Shown here piece after piece: positions 35,226 to 43,371 of a stretch of DNA of 50,620 bases. The position numbers and the translations under genes were made by a program. Under the pieces are notes generated by a model. It did no database searches. It had not been told where the DNA came from and worked only from the letters and a program-made list of their open reading frames with translations. Within the stretch, counting starts at the first letter, position 1. The number at the start of each line of letters is the position of its first letter. The DNA is from Nocardioides palaemonis (GTDB taxonomy: Bacteria > Actinomycetota > Actinomycetes > Propionibacteriales > Nocardioidaceae): NCBI RefSeq assembly GCF_018275325.1, contig NZ_JAGVQR010000002.1:1-50620 (forward strand), in the 5' to 3' direction.

Positions 35226-36261
35226 CACGACCACCACCTCCAGGCCCCACTCGACCGGTCACGTCGAGCTCGAGCGCACCCTCGACTCGATCGTTGTCGG
35301 GGTGCGTCACCGCAAGGACCTCGGCGACATCGACGCCCTCGCCCAGTCGATCCAGGAGGTCGGCCTGCTCCAGCCCATCACGATCACACCCGCAGGTGTG
35401 CTCGTGTGCGGTCTCCGGCGACTCGAGGCTCAGCGACGGCTCGGCAGGTCCACGACGAGGGTCTACGTGCGGTCCGGGATCTCCGACGAGCTCTCTCACC
35501 TCCTCGCCCAGCAGGACGAGAACCAGCAGCGCAAGCCGCTCACCCAGCTCGAGGCTGCGCACATGTACAACGAGGTCAAGCGCCTGATGGCCGAGGAGGC
35601 CGCCGGGCGACAGGCCGCGTCCCGGTTCGGGAACCCCACCCGCGAGGGCGGACCTGCCGGTGCCGAGGGCCCCACGGCACCGCGAGGGACCGGCGACGCG
35701 AGAGCCCAGGCGTCCCGCCTCATCACCGGCACGCAGTCATTCGCGCGGCTCGAGCAGATCAACAAGCTCGAACAGGTCGAGCGTGACAGCAGCAAGCCTG
35801 CCTCAGTGCGCGAGCTCGCCGCGACCATGCTCGAGCAGATCGAGGCCGGATCACCGGTCGAGCCGGCGTACAAGCGCGTCATGGCTGCTCTCGAACTGGC
35901 GAGCGCTCCCGCCCCCTCGAACGGGCTGGCCGCAGGCAGTGGGCCGCGCAACGACTCGGACGATGGATCAGACGAGCTGGGTCGCCTCGCCGCCGAAGCG
36001 CTGGCGCGAGTGCGCCAGAGCGACGCCCGCAAGGGACTTCGTGGACTGAAGACCAAGACCGTCTCCCCACACCACCGCAGCCTCCGCTCCTTCATCCTGA
36101 CCTGGACCGAGCTCGAGGGCTGGTCGGACCTGTATGACGTCGACGCCCTCGCCCGGTCGCTGACTACCGACGAGTGGGAACGTTTCGAACGCGTGGCCGC
36201 CGAGACGAGCTCGTTCGCCGACCGGCTCCGCGCTGCTCGCCTCGCCACGGCCTCAGCCTGA
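35218..36261 (+). CDS. ParB-like partition/replication protein
   Basis: 347 residues from GTG 35218. The N-terminal ParB/Srx nuclease-like domain (about 18-110) has LAQSIQEVGLLQPITI and GLRRLEAQRRLG (ParB boxes I and II) and the QDENQQRKPLTQLEAAHMY stretch leading into a helix-turn-helix region (about 130-190). The C-terminal half is unusual, with a second helical domain ending in SFADRLRAARLA. A matching ParA is not next door; the CpaE-like protein lacks the ATPase lysines. It may partition an extrachromosomal form of the element or regulate it. Confidence 0.85.
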   Translation: MPDTTTTSRPHSTGHVELERTLDSIVVGVRHRKDLGDIDALAQSIQEVGLLQPITITPAGVLVCGLRRLEAQRRLGRSTTRVYVRSGISDELSHLLAQQDENQQRKPLTQLEAAHMYNEVKRLMAEEAAGRQAASRFGNPTREGGPAGAEGPTAPRGTGDARAQASRLITGTQSFARLEQINKLEQVERDSSKPASVRELAATMLEQIEAGSPVEPAYKRVMAALELASAPAPSNGLAAGSGPRNDSDDGSDELGRLAAEALARVRQSDARKGLRGLKTKTVSPHHRSLRSFILTWTELEGWSDLYDVDALARSLTTDEWERFERVAAETSSFADRLRAARLATASA

Positions 36262-36333
36262 CCCGAGCTTGCCGGGGTCTGACCTGGCTCGCGTACCTGA
36301 GCGTCATCCCGCCCGACCGCGCTTGGAGACGAC

Positions 36334-37005
36334 ATGAACGCACCCACCCCACGACAGCTCGCACTCGTCCTCGCCGGCGTCCTCACCACAGCGATGATCG
36401 CGGCCGGGATCTACGGCCTCGCCTCAGGCGCGTCCGGGGAGCGGGACCGGAGCGAGGACCCGTTCAAGTCGCAGGATGTTGTAGGCCCGTCCGTCGAGGG
36501 GGCAACTATGGACGCCGCCCTGTCGGTGCCTGCTCTCCCACGGACTTCCGATCCGGTGATGTACGCGCGGGCGGTCGCCGAGGCGCTGTTCGCGTGGGAC
36601 ACAACCTCCGGGCTGCTCCCGACCGACTACACCGCCCCGGTGCTCGCCGACGCCGACCCGTCAGGTGAGGAGGTCGCCGGGCTGCTGGCCGACGTCCCCA
36701 CCTTCGTCCCCACCACCGATCAGTGGCTGGCCTTGGCTGACATGGAAGTGGCGCAGACGCTGACGATCTCCAGCGCCGCCGTGCCCGCGTCATGGACCCA
36801 GTCGCTCGAGCAGTCACGCGGGCGGCTCCGCCCGGGAACCAGCGCCGTCACCATCACCGGGGTCCGGTCACGCACCGGCGTCTGGGACCGCGAGCCGGTC
36901 CAGACGATGTCTGAGGTCTCCTTCACCGTCTTCGTCGCATGCCCTCCCGCGTTCGCGCGGTGCCGCATCCTGCGGCTGTCGCAGCTCGACAACCCGCTGC
37001 TCTGA
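36334..37005 (+). CDS. VirB8/TcpC-like transfer protein
   Basis: 223 residues with one N-terminal helix (9-29) and an extracytoplasmic domain of mixed alpha/beta pattern (residues 70-223) that fits the NTF2-like fold of VirB8/TcpC, inferred from architecture and place rather than from a signature motif. The C-terminal segment holds a possible disulfide pair (VACPP and ARCRI). Such proteins are scaffold components of Gram-positive type IV secretion. A GGAGACGAC ribosome site precedes ATG 36334. 21 bases separate it from the next gene. Confidence 0.6.
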   Translation: MNAPTPRQLALVLAGVLTTAMIAAGIYGLASGASGERDRSEDPFKSQDVVGPSVEGATMDAALSVPALPRTSDPVMYARAVAEALFAWDTTSGLLPTDYTAPVLADADPSGEEVAGLLADVPTFVPTTDQWLALADMEVAQTLTISSAAVPASWTQSLEQSRGRLRPGTSAVTITGVRSRTGVWDREPVQTMSEVSFTVFVACPPAFARCRILRLSQLDNPLL

Positions 37006-37026
37006 CCCGGGAACCTGACCCAGCTC

Positions 37027-38325
37027 ATGGGCTTCAAGGTCCTTGCCACGACGGCCGCGGCCGTGATCCTGGCACCCGGCGTTGCTCTGGTCGGAGTAGC
37101 CACGGTTGTGAGTCCTGCAACCGCGTGCCAAAGCCAGGCCGACGAGCAGACCGCCGTCGATGCGAGCGCGTCTCAGGTCACCCTCGCGCAGGCCAACATC
37201 AAGGGCAGCCTGCCTGCCGCGGCGCACACCGCCGACCTAGCGACCGTCGTGGCCCCACGGCCCGACTTCGTCACCCTCAACGAGACCTACTTCCGCACTG
37301 ACGCGCAGCTTCGCCCCGACGGCTACTCCTCCTACCGTGCCGACGCTCCGTTCGACGCCCGCGAGACCCCGGTCCTCTGGCGCACCGACGCGTGGCAACT
37401 ACTCGACTCCGGTACCGAGCTCATGCACGACCGAGCGGTCAAGTGGGGCACGCGCTACGCGAACTGGGTGACGCTGACGTCCACCCAGGGCGAGACAACT
37501 GTCTCGCTCGTTTCGGTGCACGCCTCGCCTGGCGGGCCGGGCCGCGACGGTCTCCTGCGTGAGTACGTCACCCGCCTCGACGCGTTGATCGCCTCGCTCA
37601 GGGCCACAGGCCCGGTGCTGGTCGGCGGTGACCTGAACACGCCCTACCCGACGTCGGGATTTCTTCGCGACTGGCTGGACGGATCCGGAGCGACGTCGAC
37701 GTTCGACGCGCTGGGCGAGCCCACTGGTGGATGGGCGACCGGCGACGGCGGCGGGACCATCGACTACATCCTGACCGCGGGCCACGTGCAGCCGATCAGC
37801 CAAGCCACCGCCGACCTCGCGCACTCCGACCACCGGCTCCTGACCGCGACCCTCAAGTTCTCGGACGCAGATCCTGGCTCAGGTTCGACGAACTGTCCCA
37901 CGCCGCCCAGCGAGCAACCCACTGATCTCCCCGACGGCTTCGCAGGGGCGTTGATAGCAGCGACCGCTTCCCAGCTCGGCCTCCCCTACGTGTGGGGCGG
38001 AGGAAACTTCGACGGCCCCACCGGTGGCGGGTTCGACTGCTCCGGGCTCGTCCTGTTCGCCGCCTACCAGGCCTCCGGCGGGCAGATCCGACTCCCGCAC
38101 TACTCCGGCGACCAGATCCGCGCCGGACAGGCAATCGCGTGGGAGCAGAAGCAGCCCGGCGACCTGATCTTCTTCACCTACCCAGAAGCCACCGTGCCCC
38201 ACCACGTCGCCGTCTTCGTCGGAGGCGACCAGCTCCTCCACGCGCCCCACACTGGCGACGTCGTCCGGTACGGCACCATCGGGGAGTTTGCCGGCCAACG
38301 GATGACCATCCGACGACTCCTGTGA
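37027..38325 (+). CDS. Secreted EEP nuclease/phosphatase - NlpC/P60 peptidase fusion
   Basis: 432 residues. Signal peptide (1-34). An endonuclease/exonuclease/phosphatase domain (about 48-280) has QANIKGS, LNETYF (Glu), GGDLNTP (Asp/Asn) and the C-terminal SDHRLL catalytic motif. A short Pro linker leads to an NlpC/P60 cysteine peptidase (about 300-432) with YVWGG, FDCSGLV (Cys338), HHVAVFVG (His393) and a later HAPHTGDVV. Conjugative operons often carry NlpC/P60 wall hydrolases (as in CwlT) to open the peptidoglycan for the transfer channel. A fused secreted EEP domain is unusual to me; it may act on DNA, nucleotides, lipids or teichoic-acid phosphodiesters. It is the last transfer gene before the cargo region. 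Confidence 0.88.
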   Translation: MGFKVLATTAAAVILAPGVALVGVATVVSPATACQSQADEQTAVDASASQVTLAQANIKGSLPAAAHTADLATVVAPRPDFVTLNETYFRTDAQLRPDGYSSYRADAPFDARETPVLWRTDAWQLLDSGTELMHDRAVKWGTRYANWVTLTSTQGETTVSLVSVHASPGGPGRDGLLREYVTRLDALIASLRATGPVLVGGDLNTPYPTSGFLRDWLDGSGATSTFDALGEPTGGWATGDGGGTIDYILTAGHVQPISQATADLAHSDHRLLTATLKFSDADPGSGSTNCPTPPSEQPTDLPDGFAGALIAATASQLGLPYVWGGGNFDGPTGGGFDCSGLVLFAAYQASGGQIRLPHYSGDQIRAGQAIAWEQKQPGDLIFFTYPEATVPHHVAVFVGGDQLLHAPHTGDVVRYGTIGEFAGQRMTIRRLL

Positions 38326-38640
38326 CACGAGCCCTGGACTCGATCAGAACGCCGTCTCACGACCCCGGGTAGCCGCCAACAATTACACTCCACACGTTCA
38401 ACCGCTTCAAGGGATTGCGGCCGCTAGCGCACGCGCTTGGACTCGCAGACACCGACGAAAACCAACAAGCGATCCGCGTACTCGAGCTCGCGCCGCGCGG
38501 CCGGGCCTTCGCCGCGGGCCGAGACGCAGGCGTAGCCGGTCAAGGTCATGCGAGAACGGTGACGAGGTGCCTCCGGCGAGAAACACAGTTTGGGTGGGCG
38601 TTTCGGTTGGTGTCGCCGGGCGTGTCGCGGCTTACGTCTG

Positions 38641-38678
38641 CGACGTTGACCAGAAACGACCGTTTCTGGGCCACGTCG
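38641..38678. terminator. Long stem-loop, probable bidirectional terminator
   Basis: Inner stem CCAGAAAC / GTTTCTGG is perfect with a GACC loop (38650-38669). After a short internal mismatch the arms continue CGACGT / ACGTCG, giving a 38-base hairpin. It lies between the ends of the plus-strand transfer operon and the minus-strand Rhs operon. Confidence 0.6.
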
Positions 38679-38686
38679 ACTAAGTC

Positions 38687-38714
38687 GCCTCGTACGGGTT
38701 GGTGATCACGAGGC
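38687..38714. terminator. Second stem-loop downstream of the Rhs operon
   Basis: Arms GCCTCGT and ACGAGGC (7 bases, perfect) with a 14-base loop, 40 bases after the last minus-strand gene. No U tract. Weaker than its neighbour. Confidence 0.4.
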
Positions 38715-38753
38715 TCGACATCACGTCTCCGCATTGAGCGGGTACCGAGTCGC

Positions 38754-38930
38754 TCAATCCTTTGGATGCGCGGACAGGAACAGCAAGAGCGCGATTCCGG
38801 CGACTGCACTCGCGATCGCAGCCACGGCTGGCCCGGTTCTTCCTGCGATCAGAGCGAACACCCCCGCCGCGGCGCAGAGGAGAATGACGGCCAAGGCGAT
38901 CGCCCGCAACACCCCGGACTGCTCAGTCAT
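38754..38930 (-). CDS. 58-residue two-helix membrane protein, candidate immunity to orphan Rhs tip
   Basis: From ATG 38930, which overlaps the stop of the orphan Rhs gene: a short polar start (MTEQSG), two hydrophobic helices (about 8-28 and 33-53) joined by a GRTG turn, and a short AHPKD tail. Genes directly after a variable Rhs tip usually encode the immunity protein. The tip before it is a hydrophobic, glycine-rich peptide, so a small membrane protein is a plausible partner. No family is recognised. The other Rhs tip in this operon is also followed by a two-helix protein. Confidence 0.65.
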   Translation of the reverse strand: MTEQSGVLRAIALAVILLCAAAGVFALIAGRTGPAVAAIASAVAGIALLLFLSAHPKD

Positions 38931-39828
38931 TGGCACAACTGTCGGCGAGTGCCACCCCAGCGCCTGCAGCCCCGAACCCCGCGCCAGCGAATCCCACCGC
39001 GGCTCCGACACCAGCTAGTGTGGTGAGGCCAGAGGAAGCTGCCGAGATGCCTGCGCCGAGGAACGAGAGTCCCGCGCCCACAAAAGCCAGGCCCGCGCCC
39101 ACGCAGGCGGCTGAGGCATTGCCGGTGGGGTCGATGTTGTTGATGGGGTCGCCGCCGGCGTAGGCGTAGCGGTTGCCGTTGGTGGGGTCGAGGGGTGCGT
39201 CGAGGGTGTCTTGCTGGGTCCAGGTGCCGGTGGTGGTGTCGTAGTAGCGGGCGGCGTAGTGGACCCAGCCGGTGGTGCGGTCCTTCACTCCGGTGCCGCC
39301 GAAGGTGTAGGGATTCTGGGTGATGGCGGACCCGCCGGGGTTGTTGGTGACGGTGGGCACGCCATAGGGGTCGTAGTTGACCCCGAAGGTGTTCTGGCCG
39401 TTGATGTTGATCGCGGCGATGGGTGCACCTGGTGCGCCGTCGTAGATGTACATGTTCTGGTTGCCGGTGTCGGTGCGGAGCATGAGCGGGGTGCCGGTGA
39501 CGGGGTCGGAGATCACGGCGGCGGTCTTGGTGGCGGAGTTGCCGGTGCGCGTGACCTGCTCGACGACGGGCACGCCGGTGGGTGCGGTGCGGCCGTAGGT
39601 GTAGGCGTAGTCGCCGTCGGGGGTGGTCTGCGCGATCAGCTCGGTGCTGTCGGTCCCGGCATGGGTGTAGGTGTACGTGACCCCGCCCTGGCTCAGCGTC
39701 TTGGTCTGGTCGGCTGGCGTGTACGCGATCGACGACGACGCACTGAAAAGCGTCGCCTCCGAACGGCGCACGAGTGCCGTCGACACACCTGACGAGCACT
39801 GGGCTTCGATGATCCGATATTGGTTCAT
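38923..39828 (-). CDS. Orphan Rhs core plus variable tip (displaced rhs-CT module)
   Basis: 301 residues from ATG 39828, which overlaps the stop of the preceding small gene (ATGA). It has no signal peptide. After about 25 unrelated residues it repeats the end of the neighbouring full-length Rhs almost exactly, from SSIAYTPADQTKTL through the YDPYGVPT motif and the Rhs-associated core to DP(I/T)N-NxDPTG (about 615 bases, strongly similar at DNA level). A different 67-residue tip follows: Ala/Gly-rich, hydrophobic, with GAG repeats and a Cys near each end. In Rhs loci such orphan tips are stores of alternative toxin ends brought in by recombination through the shared core. Confidence 0.85.
   Translation of the reverse strand: MNQYRIIEAQCSSGVSTALVRRSEATLFSASSSIAYTPADQTKTLSQGGVTYTYTHAGTDSTELIAQTTPDGDYAYTYGRTAPTGVPVVEQVTRTGNSATKTAAVISDPVTGTPLMLRTDTGNQNMYIYDGAPGAPIAAININGQNTFGVNYDPYGVPTVTNNPGGSAITQNPYTFGGTGVKDRTTGWVHYAARYYDTTTGTWTQQDTLDAPLDPTNGNRYAYAGGDPINNIDPTGNASAACVGAGLAFVGAGLSFLGAGISAASSGLTTLAGVGAAVGFAGAGFGAAGAGVALADSCAND
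39121..39738. repeat. Rhs core repeat, copy in orphan module
   Basis: About 615 bases strongly similar to 40312-40932, in the same orientation. It covers the Rhs-associated core up to the DPTG boundary; similarity ends abruptly at the variable tip. Recombination between the copies would swap the tip of the full Rhs and delete one immunity gene. Confidence 0.85.
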
Positions 39829-40034
39829 TGACTGCGGATGCGCGCGAGGCCAACGACCGCCGCAAGCGCGAGACAACCGAAGAGGACTGCACCAGCGATC
39901 CCGAAAGGCTGGCCGCCGTTCACATCAGCGACAGCGACGAGAACACAAACGACGAGACCTAACAGACAAAAGACCAGAAAACTGGTGAACATCTTCCGGA
40001 GATCACTGACGGGGCGTTCAGAAGGTGCATTCAA
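39825..40034 (-). CDS. 69-residue two-helix membrane protein, candidate immunity to full-length Rhs
   Basis: Lies between the full Rhs and the orphan module. The start is uncertain: TTG 40034 has AGGAAAAG upstream; an ATG at about 39993 would leave only the helices. Polar N-terminus, then two hydrophobic helices (MFTSFLVFCLLGLVVCVLVAV and FGIAGAVLFGCLALAAVVGLA) and a basic end. The stop overlaps the orphan ATG, so it is coupled to it. Position fits an immunity protein for the first tip; no family recognised. Confidence 0.6.
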   Translation of the reverse strand: MNAPSERPVSDLRKMFTSFLVFCLLGLVVCVLVAVADVNGGQPFGIAGAVLFGCLALAAVVGLARIRSQ

Positions 40035-40077
40035 GGGTCGCTCTTTTCCTGGAGGGTTGTATCCAACCGCGGACGAA

Positions 40078-43000
40078 TCAACTGCCGGTGACCACGTCGA
40101 GGAGGGCGGATCCGGCCGTGCGACCAATACCGATGCCTGCTAGGCACGCCGCCGCGCCAGTTGCTACCCCGCCAATGGTCCCACCGACGGGACCTCCGCC
40201 GATGACGCCGCCGAGCGCGATCCCGTTAGTGATTTGGCCGCTGGCGCCCGCGAGCCCCACGCCCGCTGAACATGCCCCTGCGTCGCCGTAGAAGTCCTTC
40301 AGGCTGTATTGGCCGGTCGGGTCAGTGTTGTTGATGGGGTCTCCGCCTGCGTAGGCGTAACGGTTGGCGTTCTTCGGGTCGAGGGGGGCGTCGAGGGTGT
40401 CTTGTTGGGTCCAGGTGCCGGTGACGGGGCTGTAGTAGCGGGCGGCGTAGTGGACCCAGCCGGTGGTGCGGTCCTTCACTCCGGTGCCGGCGAAGGTGTA
40501 GGGGTTCTGGGTGATGGCGGATCCGCCGGGGTTGTTGGTGATGGTGGGCACGCCGTAGGGGTCGTAGTTGTAGCCGAAGGTGTTCTGGCCGTTGATGTTG
40601 ATCGCGGCGATGGGTGCTCCGGGTGCGCCGTCGTAGATGTACATGTTCTGGTTGCCGGTGTCGGTGCGGAGCATGAGCGGGGTGCCGGTGACGGGGTCGG
40701 AGATCACGGCGGCGGTCTTGGTGGCGGTGTTGCCGGTGCGGGTGACCTGCTCGACGACGGGCACGCCGGTGGGTGCGGTGCGGCCGTAGGTGTAGGCGTA
40801 GTCGCCGTCGGGGGTGGTCTGCGAGATGAGCTCGGTGCTGTCGGTCCCGGCGTGGGTGTAGGTGTACGTGGTGCCGCCCTGGACGAGGGTCTTGGTCTGG
40901 TCGGCCGGGGTGTAGGCGATCGATGAGGATCCGGAGGAGGGGTCGTTGGTGAGGTTGCCGGCGCCGTCGTAGGTGTAGCCGGTGGTGGTGATCTGGTTGG
41001 CGGCGTTGAAGGTCAGGGTCTGGGTGGTGCCGTTGACGGTGCCGGAGGTGCGGTTGGACTTGGCGTCGTAGCCGTAGGCGAACGACCCCCCACCCGACCC
41101 GCCCGACCCGCCGGCGACGGCGGCGTTGGTGAGCCTGCCGGAGGTGTCGTAGGTGTAGGTGGTGGTCTGGCCGGTGAGGTTGTCCTTCTTCCACACCAGC
41201 TTGTCGCGGTCGTTGGCGGTGGAGGTGGTGCAGGCTGCGCCGGGGGTGCCGCCGGGGTTGGTGGTCGGTGCGGTGCCGGCGGCGTAGCAGTAGGAGATGT
41301 CGATGATGTTCGCGCTCGTGGGGCCGGTGTCGGCGGTGACGCGGGTGACGCGGCCGGAGCCGTCGTAGGTGGTCAGGGTGCGCCCGGCCCAGGTGGTCAG
41401 CGCGGCGTCGGCCTGGAGGTAGGCGCCGGTGCGTCGGCCCTGGTTGTCGACGGTGAAGCGCAGCTTCCCGGTGCCGGTGGTGGTGGGGTACTCCACCGCG
41501 GTGGGGACGCCGGCGGCGTCGTACTCGTACGCGACGGTGCCGCCGCCGGTGGAGGTGGAGGTGGCCAGGCGGGAGGCCTTGTCGTAGGTGTAGGTGACCG
41601 CTCCCCCACCGGCGGTGTTCTCCCGGCTGGTGAGGCGCCCGAGCTGGTCGTAGGCGTAGGTCGTGGTGCCGGAGGCGTCGGTGCGGCTGTTGTTGCGTCC
41701 CGCGCTGTCGTAGCCGTAGGACACGGTGAGGGTCCCGGCGCCGGCGTACGCGACGCCGGTGACCTGGTCGTTGAGGTTGTAGGTGTAGGTGGTGGTCACG
41801 CCGCGGCCGTTGGTCGCGGTCTTGAGCCTGCCGTACACGTCGTAGGTGTAGGCGCGGGCGCCGAGGCTGGACCCGGTGACCGGGGTCATCGAGGTGGGCT
41901 GCTTGAGCGTGTAGCCGTAGCTGGTGGCGTTGGTGCCGTTGCCCGGCGAGGTCGCGCTCGCCACGGTCCCGTCGGTGTTGTAGGTCACCTGGGCCTGCGC
42001 GGACGCGGCGTTGGTGGAGGTGAGCTGGTTCCCGGCACCGTTGTAGGTGTAGGTCGAGGTGTTCCCGGCGTCGTCGGTGCTGCCGGTGGGGTTGTACTGC
42101 GCCGGCCCGGAGGTGGTGGCGTAGGTCAGGGACTGCGAGGACCCGGTCGGTGAGGTCGTGCTGGTCAGCGACTCACCGCCGTTGGCGGTGTAGCCGTTGG
42201 TGGTCGTCGATGACCCCGCACCCGTGCCACGCGTGGAGGTCGCGGTGTCGAACATCGCGGTGTAGGTCTTCGAGCGCTGCCGCCCGGCCGCGTCGACCGC
42301 GGTGGTGACGCGCTGGGTGGTGTCGAGGGTGTAGGTGGTGTGCGGGACCACGCTCACGGCCTGGGCCTGGTTGGTGGTGGGGTCCGCGACCAGCGTCTGC
42401 GTGCTCGAGGGGTAGGCGAGGCGGGTGATCGAGTCACCGGGACCGCCGGTGGAGTTCTCGATCTGGGTGATCGAGGTGACCCGCCTGGAGGAGTCGTAGG
42501 TGAACGACGTGGTCACCGCACCCGGGGCGTCGATCTCCTTGAGCAGCCCGGTGCTGGTGTAGGTGAAGTCAGTGCTCCGGCCCCGTGCATCGGTGAACCG
42601 GGTCGCGTCTGAGGCGGGGCGGGCGAAGGACACGCTGCGCGGCGACGACGCGCCCTGGGTGATGGTCGTCGTGCCCGCCGTGGTGCCGCTGGTCGCGGTG
42701 GCCACACTCGCCGCCTTGGCCGACCCGCTCCCGGCGGGAGTGGTGATGGTGACGTTCTTGTACGTGGCACTCCCGGACTGGGTGATGGTGGTGACGTTGG
42801 AGTTGCGGTCGGTGATCGAGACCAGCGCGCCGGAGGTGTTGAACCGCAGCGCGTCCTGGGAGTTGTGCTCGGTGAGCGTCCACCCCGAGGCGTCCTTGAC
42901 CAGGCTGGACTTGAACCCGCCCGGCGAGGTGTACGTCGTGGTCGACCCGGACACGAGGTCGAACACCCCGGTCAGGCCGCCGGAGGCGTAGTAGGTGACC

Positions 43001-43371
43001 GAGTTGTCGGCGTTCACGACTAGCCGGACGTCGGGGGTGTAGTCCAGACCCCACCCGCGCCCGAGCCGCGGCACGGGCGTGGCGGAGGCGGCCGCGGAGT
43101 TGTAGAACGCGCCGACCTGGACCTGACGGTTCACGTCCGGCAACGCCAGCCCCTTCACGGTGACCAGCAGGTTCCCCGACCCGACGTCGACCTGGGCCTG
43201 CACGGAGTCACCGGCGGTGAACGACAGCCGGGTCGCACCCGGCCGCTGTCCCGCCCCCGACAGCGCCCCGATCGACGGACCCGCTGAGGCCGGTGAAGCA
43301 ACGATGCCCAACATGGCTGCGACCGTCGCGGTGGAGACCAGGGCAGCACACAACGAACGCTTGACGCGCAT
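40078..43371 (-). CDS. Rhs/YD-repeat polymorphic toxin-like secreted protein
   Basis: 1,097 residues, with a Sec signal peptide (1-30, ASPASA|GPS). An N-terminal domain with the pattern GRGWGLDYTPDVRLV is followed by long runs of YD repeats (Y-x2-G-R-x-T-x3-D) and the Rhs-associated core (RYYSPVTGTWTQQDTLDAPLDPKN ... GGDPINNTDPTG). A 77-residue variable tip starts QYSLKDFYGDAG and is rich in Gly, Ala and GxxxG pairs, with two cysteines. Rhs proteins wrap and deliver a C-terminal toxin to neighbouring cells. This tip has no nuclease motif and looks membrane-active. Gram-positive Rhs proteins are exported by Sec, as here. It is the first gene of a four-gene operon. Confidence 0.9.
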   Translation of the reverse strand: MRVKRSLCAALVSTATVAAMLGIVASPASAGPSIGALSGAGQRPGATRLSFTAGDSVQAQVDVGSGNLLVTVKGLALPDVNRQVQVGAFYNSAAASATPVPRLGRGWGLDYTPDVRLVVNADNSVTYYASGGLTGVFDLVSGSTTTYTSPGGFKSSLVKDASGWTLTEHNSQDALRFNTSGALVSITDRNSNVTTITQSGSATYKNVTITTPAGSGSAKAASVATATSGTTAGTTTITQGASSPRSVSFARPASDATRFTDARGRSTDFTYTSTGLLKEIDAPGAVTTSFTYDSSRRVTSITQIENSTGGPGDSITRLAYPSSTQTLVADPTTNQAQAVSVVPHTTYTLDTTQRVTTAVDAAGRQRSKTYTAMFDTATSTRGTGAGSSTTTNGYTANGGESLTSTTSPTGSSQSLTYATTSGPAQYNPTGSTDDAGNTSTYTYNGAGNQLTSTNAASAQAQVTYNTDGTVASATSPGNGTNATSYGYTLKQPTSMTPVTGSSLGARAYTYDVYGRLKTATNGRGVTTTYTYNLNDQVTGVAYAGAGTLTVSYGYDSAGRNNSRTDASGTTTYAYDQLGRLTSRENTAGGGAVTYTYDKASRLATSTSTGGGTVAYEYDAAGVPTAVEYPTTTGTGKLRFTVDNQGRRTGAYLQADAALTTWAGRTLTTYDGSGRVTRVTADTGPTSANIIDISYCYAAGTAPTTNPGGTPGAACTTSTANDRDKLVWKKDNLTGQTTTYTYDTSGRLTNAAVAGGSGGSGGGSFAYGYDAKSNRTSGTVNGTTQTLTFNAANQITTTGYTYDGAGNLTNDPSSGSSSIAYTPADQTKTLVQGGTTYTYTHAGTDSTELISQTTPDGDYAYTYGRTAPTGVPVVEQVTRTGNTATKTAAVISDPVTGTPLMLRTDTGNQNMYIYDGAPGAPIAAININGQNTFGYNYDPYGVPTITNNPGGSAITQNPYTFAGTGVKDRTTGWVHYAARYYSPVTGTWTQQDTLDAPLDPKNANRYAYAGGDPINNTDPTGQYSLKDFYGDAGACSAGVGLAGASGQITNGIALGGVIGGGPVGGTIGGVATGAAACLAGIGIGRTAGSALLDVVTGS
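40312..40932. repeat. Rhs core repeat, copy in full-length Rhs
   Basis: Partner of the 39121-39738 copy. The encoded core differs by only a handful of residues over about 200. Confidence 0.85.

Larger units (their letters stand above)
38326..38753. other. 428-base gap between convergent transfer and Rhs operons
   Basis: No gene I can support. A 96-codon frame at 38415-38705 has no ribosome site or recognisable domain. The right half contains two strong stem-loops (38641-38678 and 38687-38714), probably terminators for the operons meeting here. The left half may mark the cargo boundary; no integrase or attachment site is recognisable. Confidence 0.6.

Noticed and set aside
38415..38705. 96-codon plus-strand open frame after the NlpC fusion gene
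   Set aside because: No ribosome site, no recognisable domain, and it contains a strong hairpin. Treated as intergenic.
40900..43100. Repeated short sequence units on the minus strand that could suggest a repeat array
   Set aside because: They are the YD repeats of the Rhs coding sequence; spacing is irregular and there are no unique spacers as in CRISPR.
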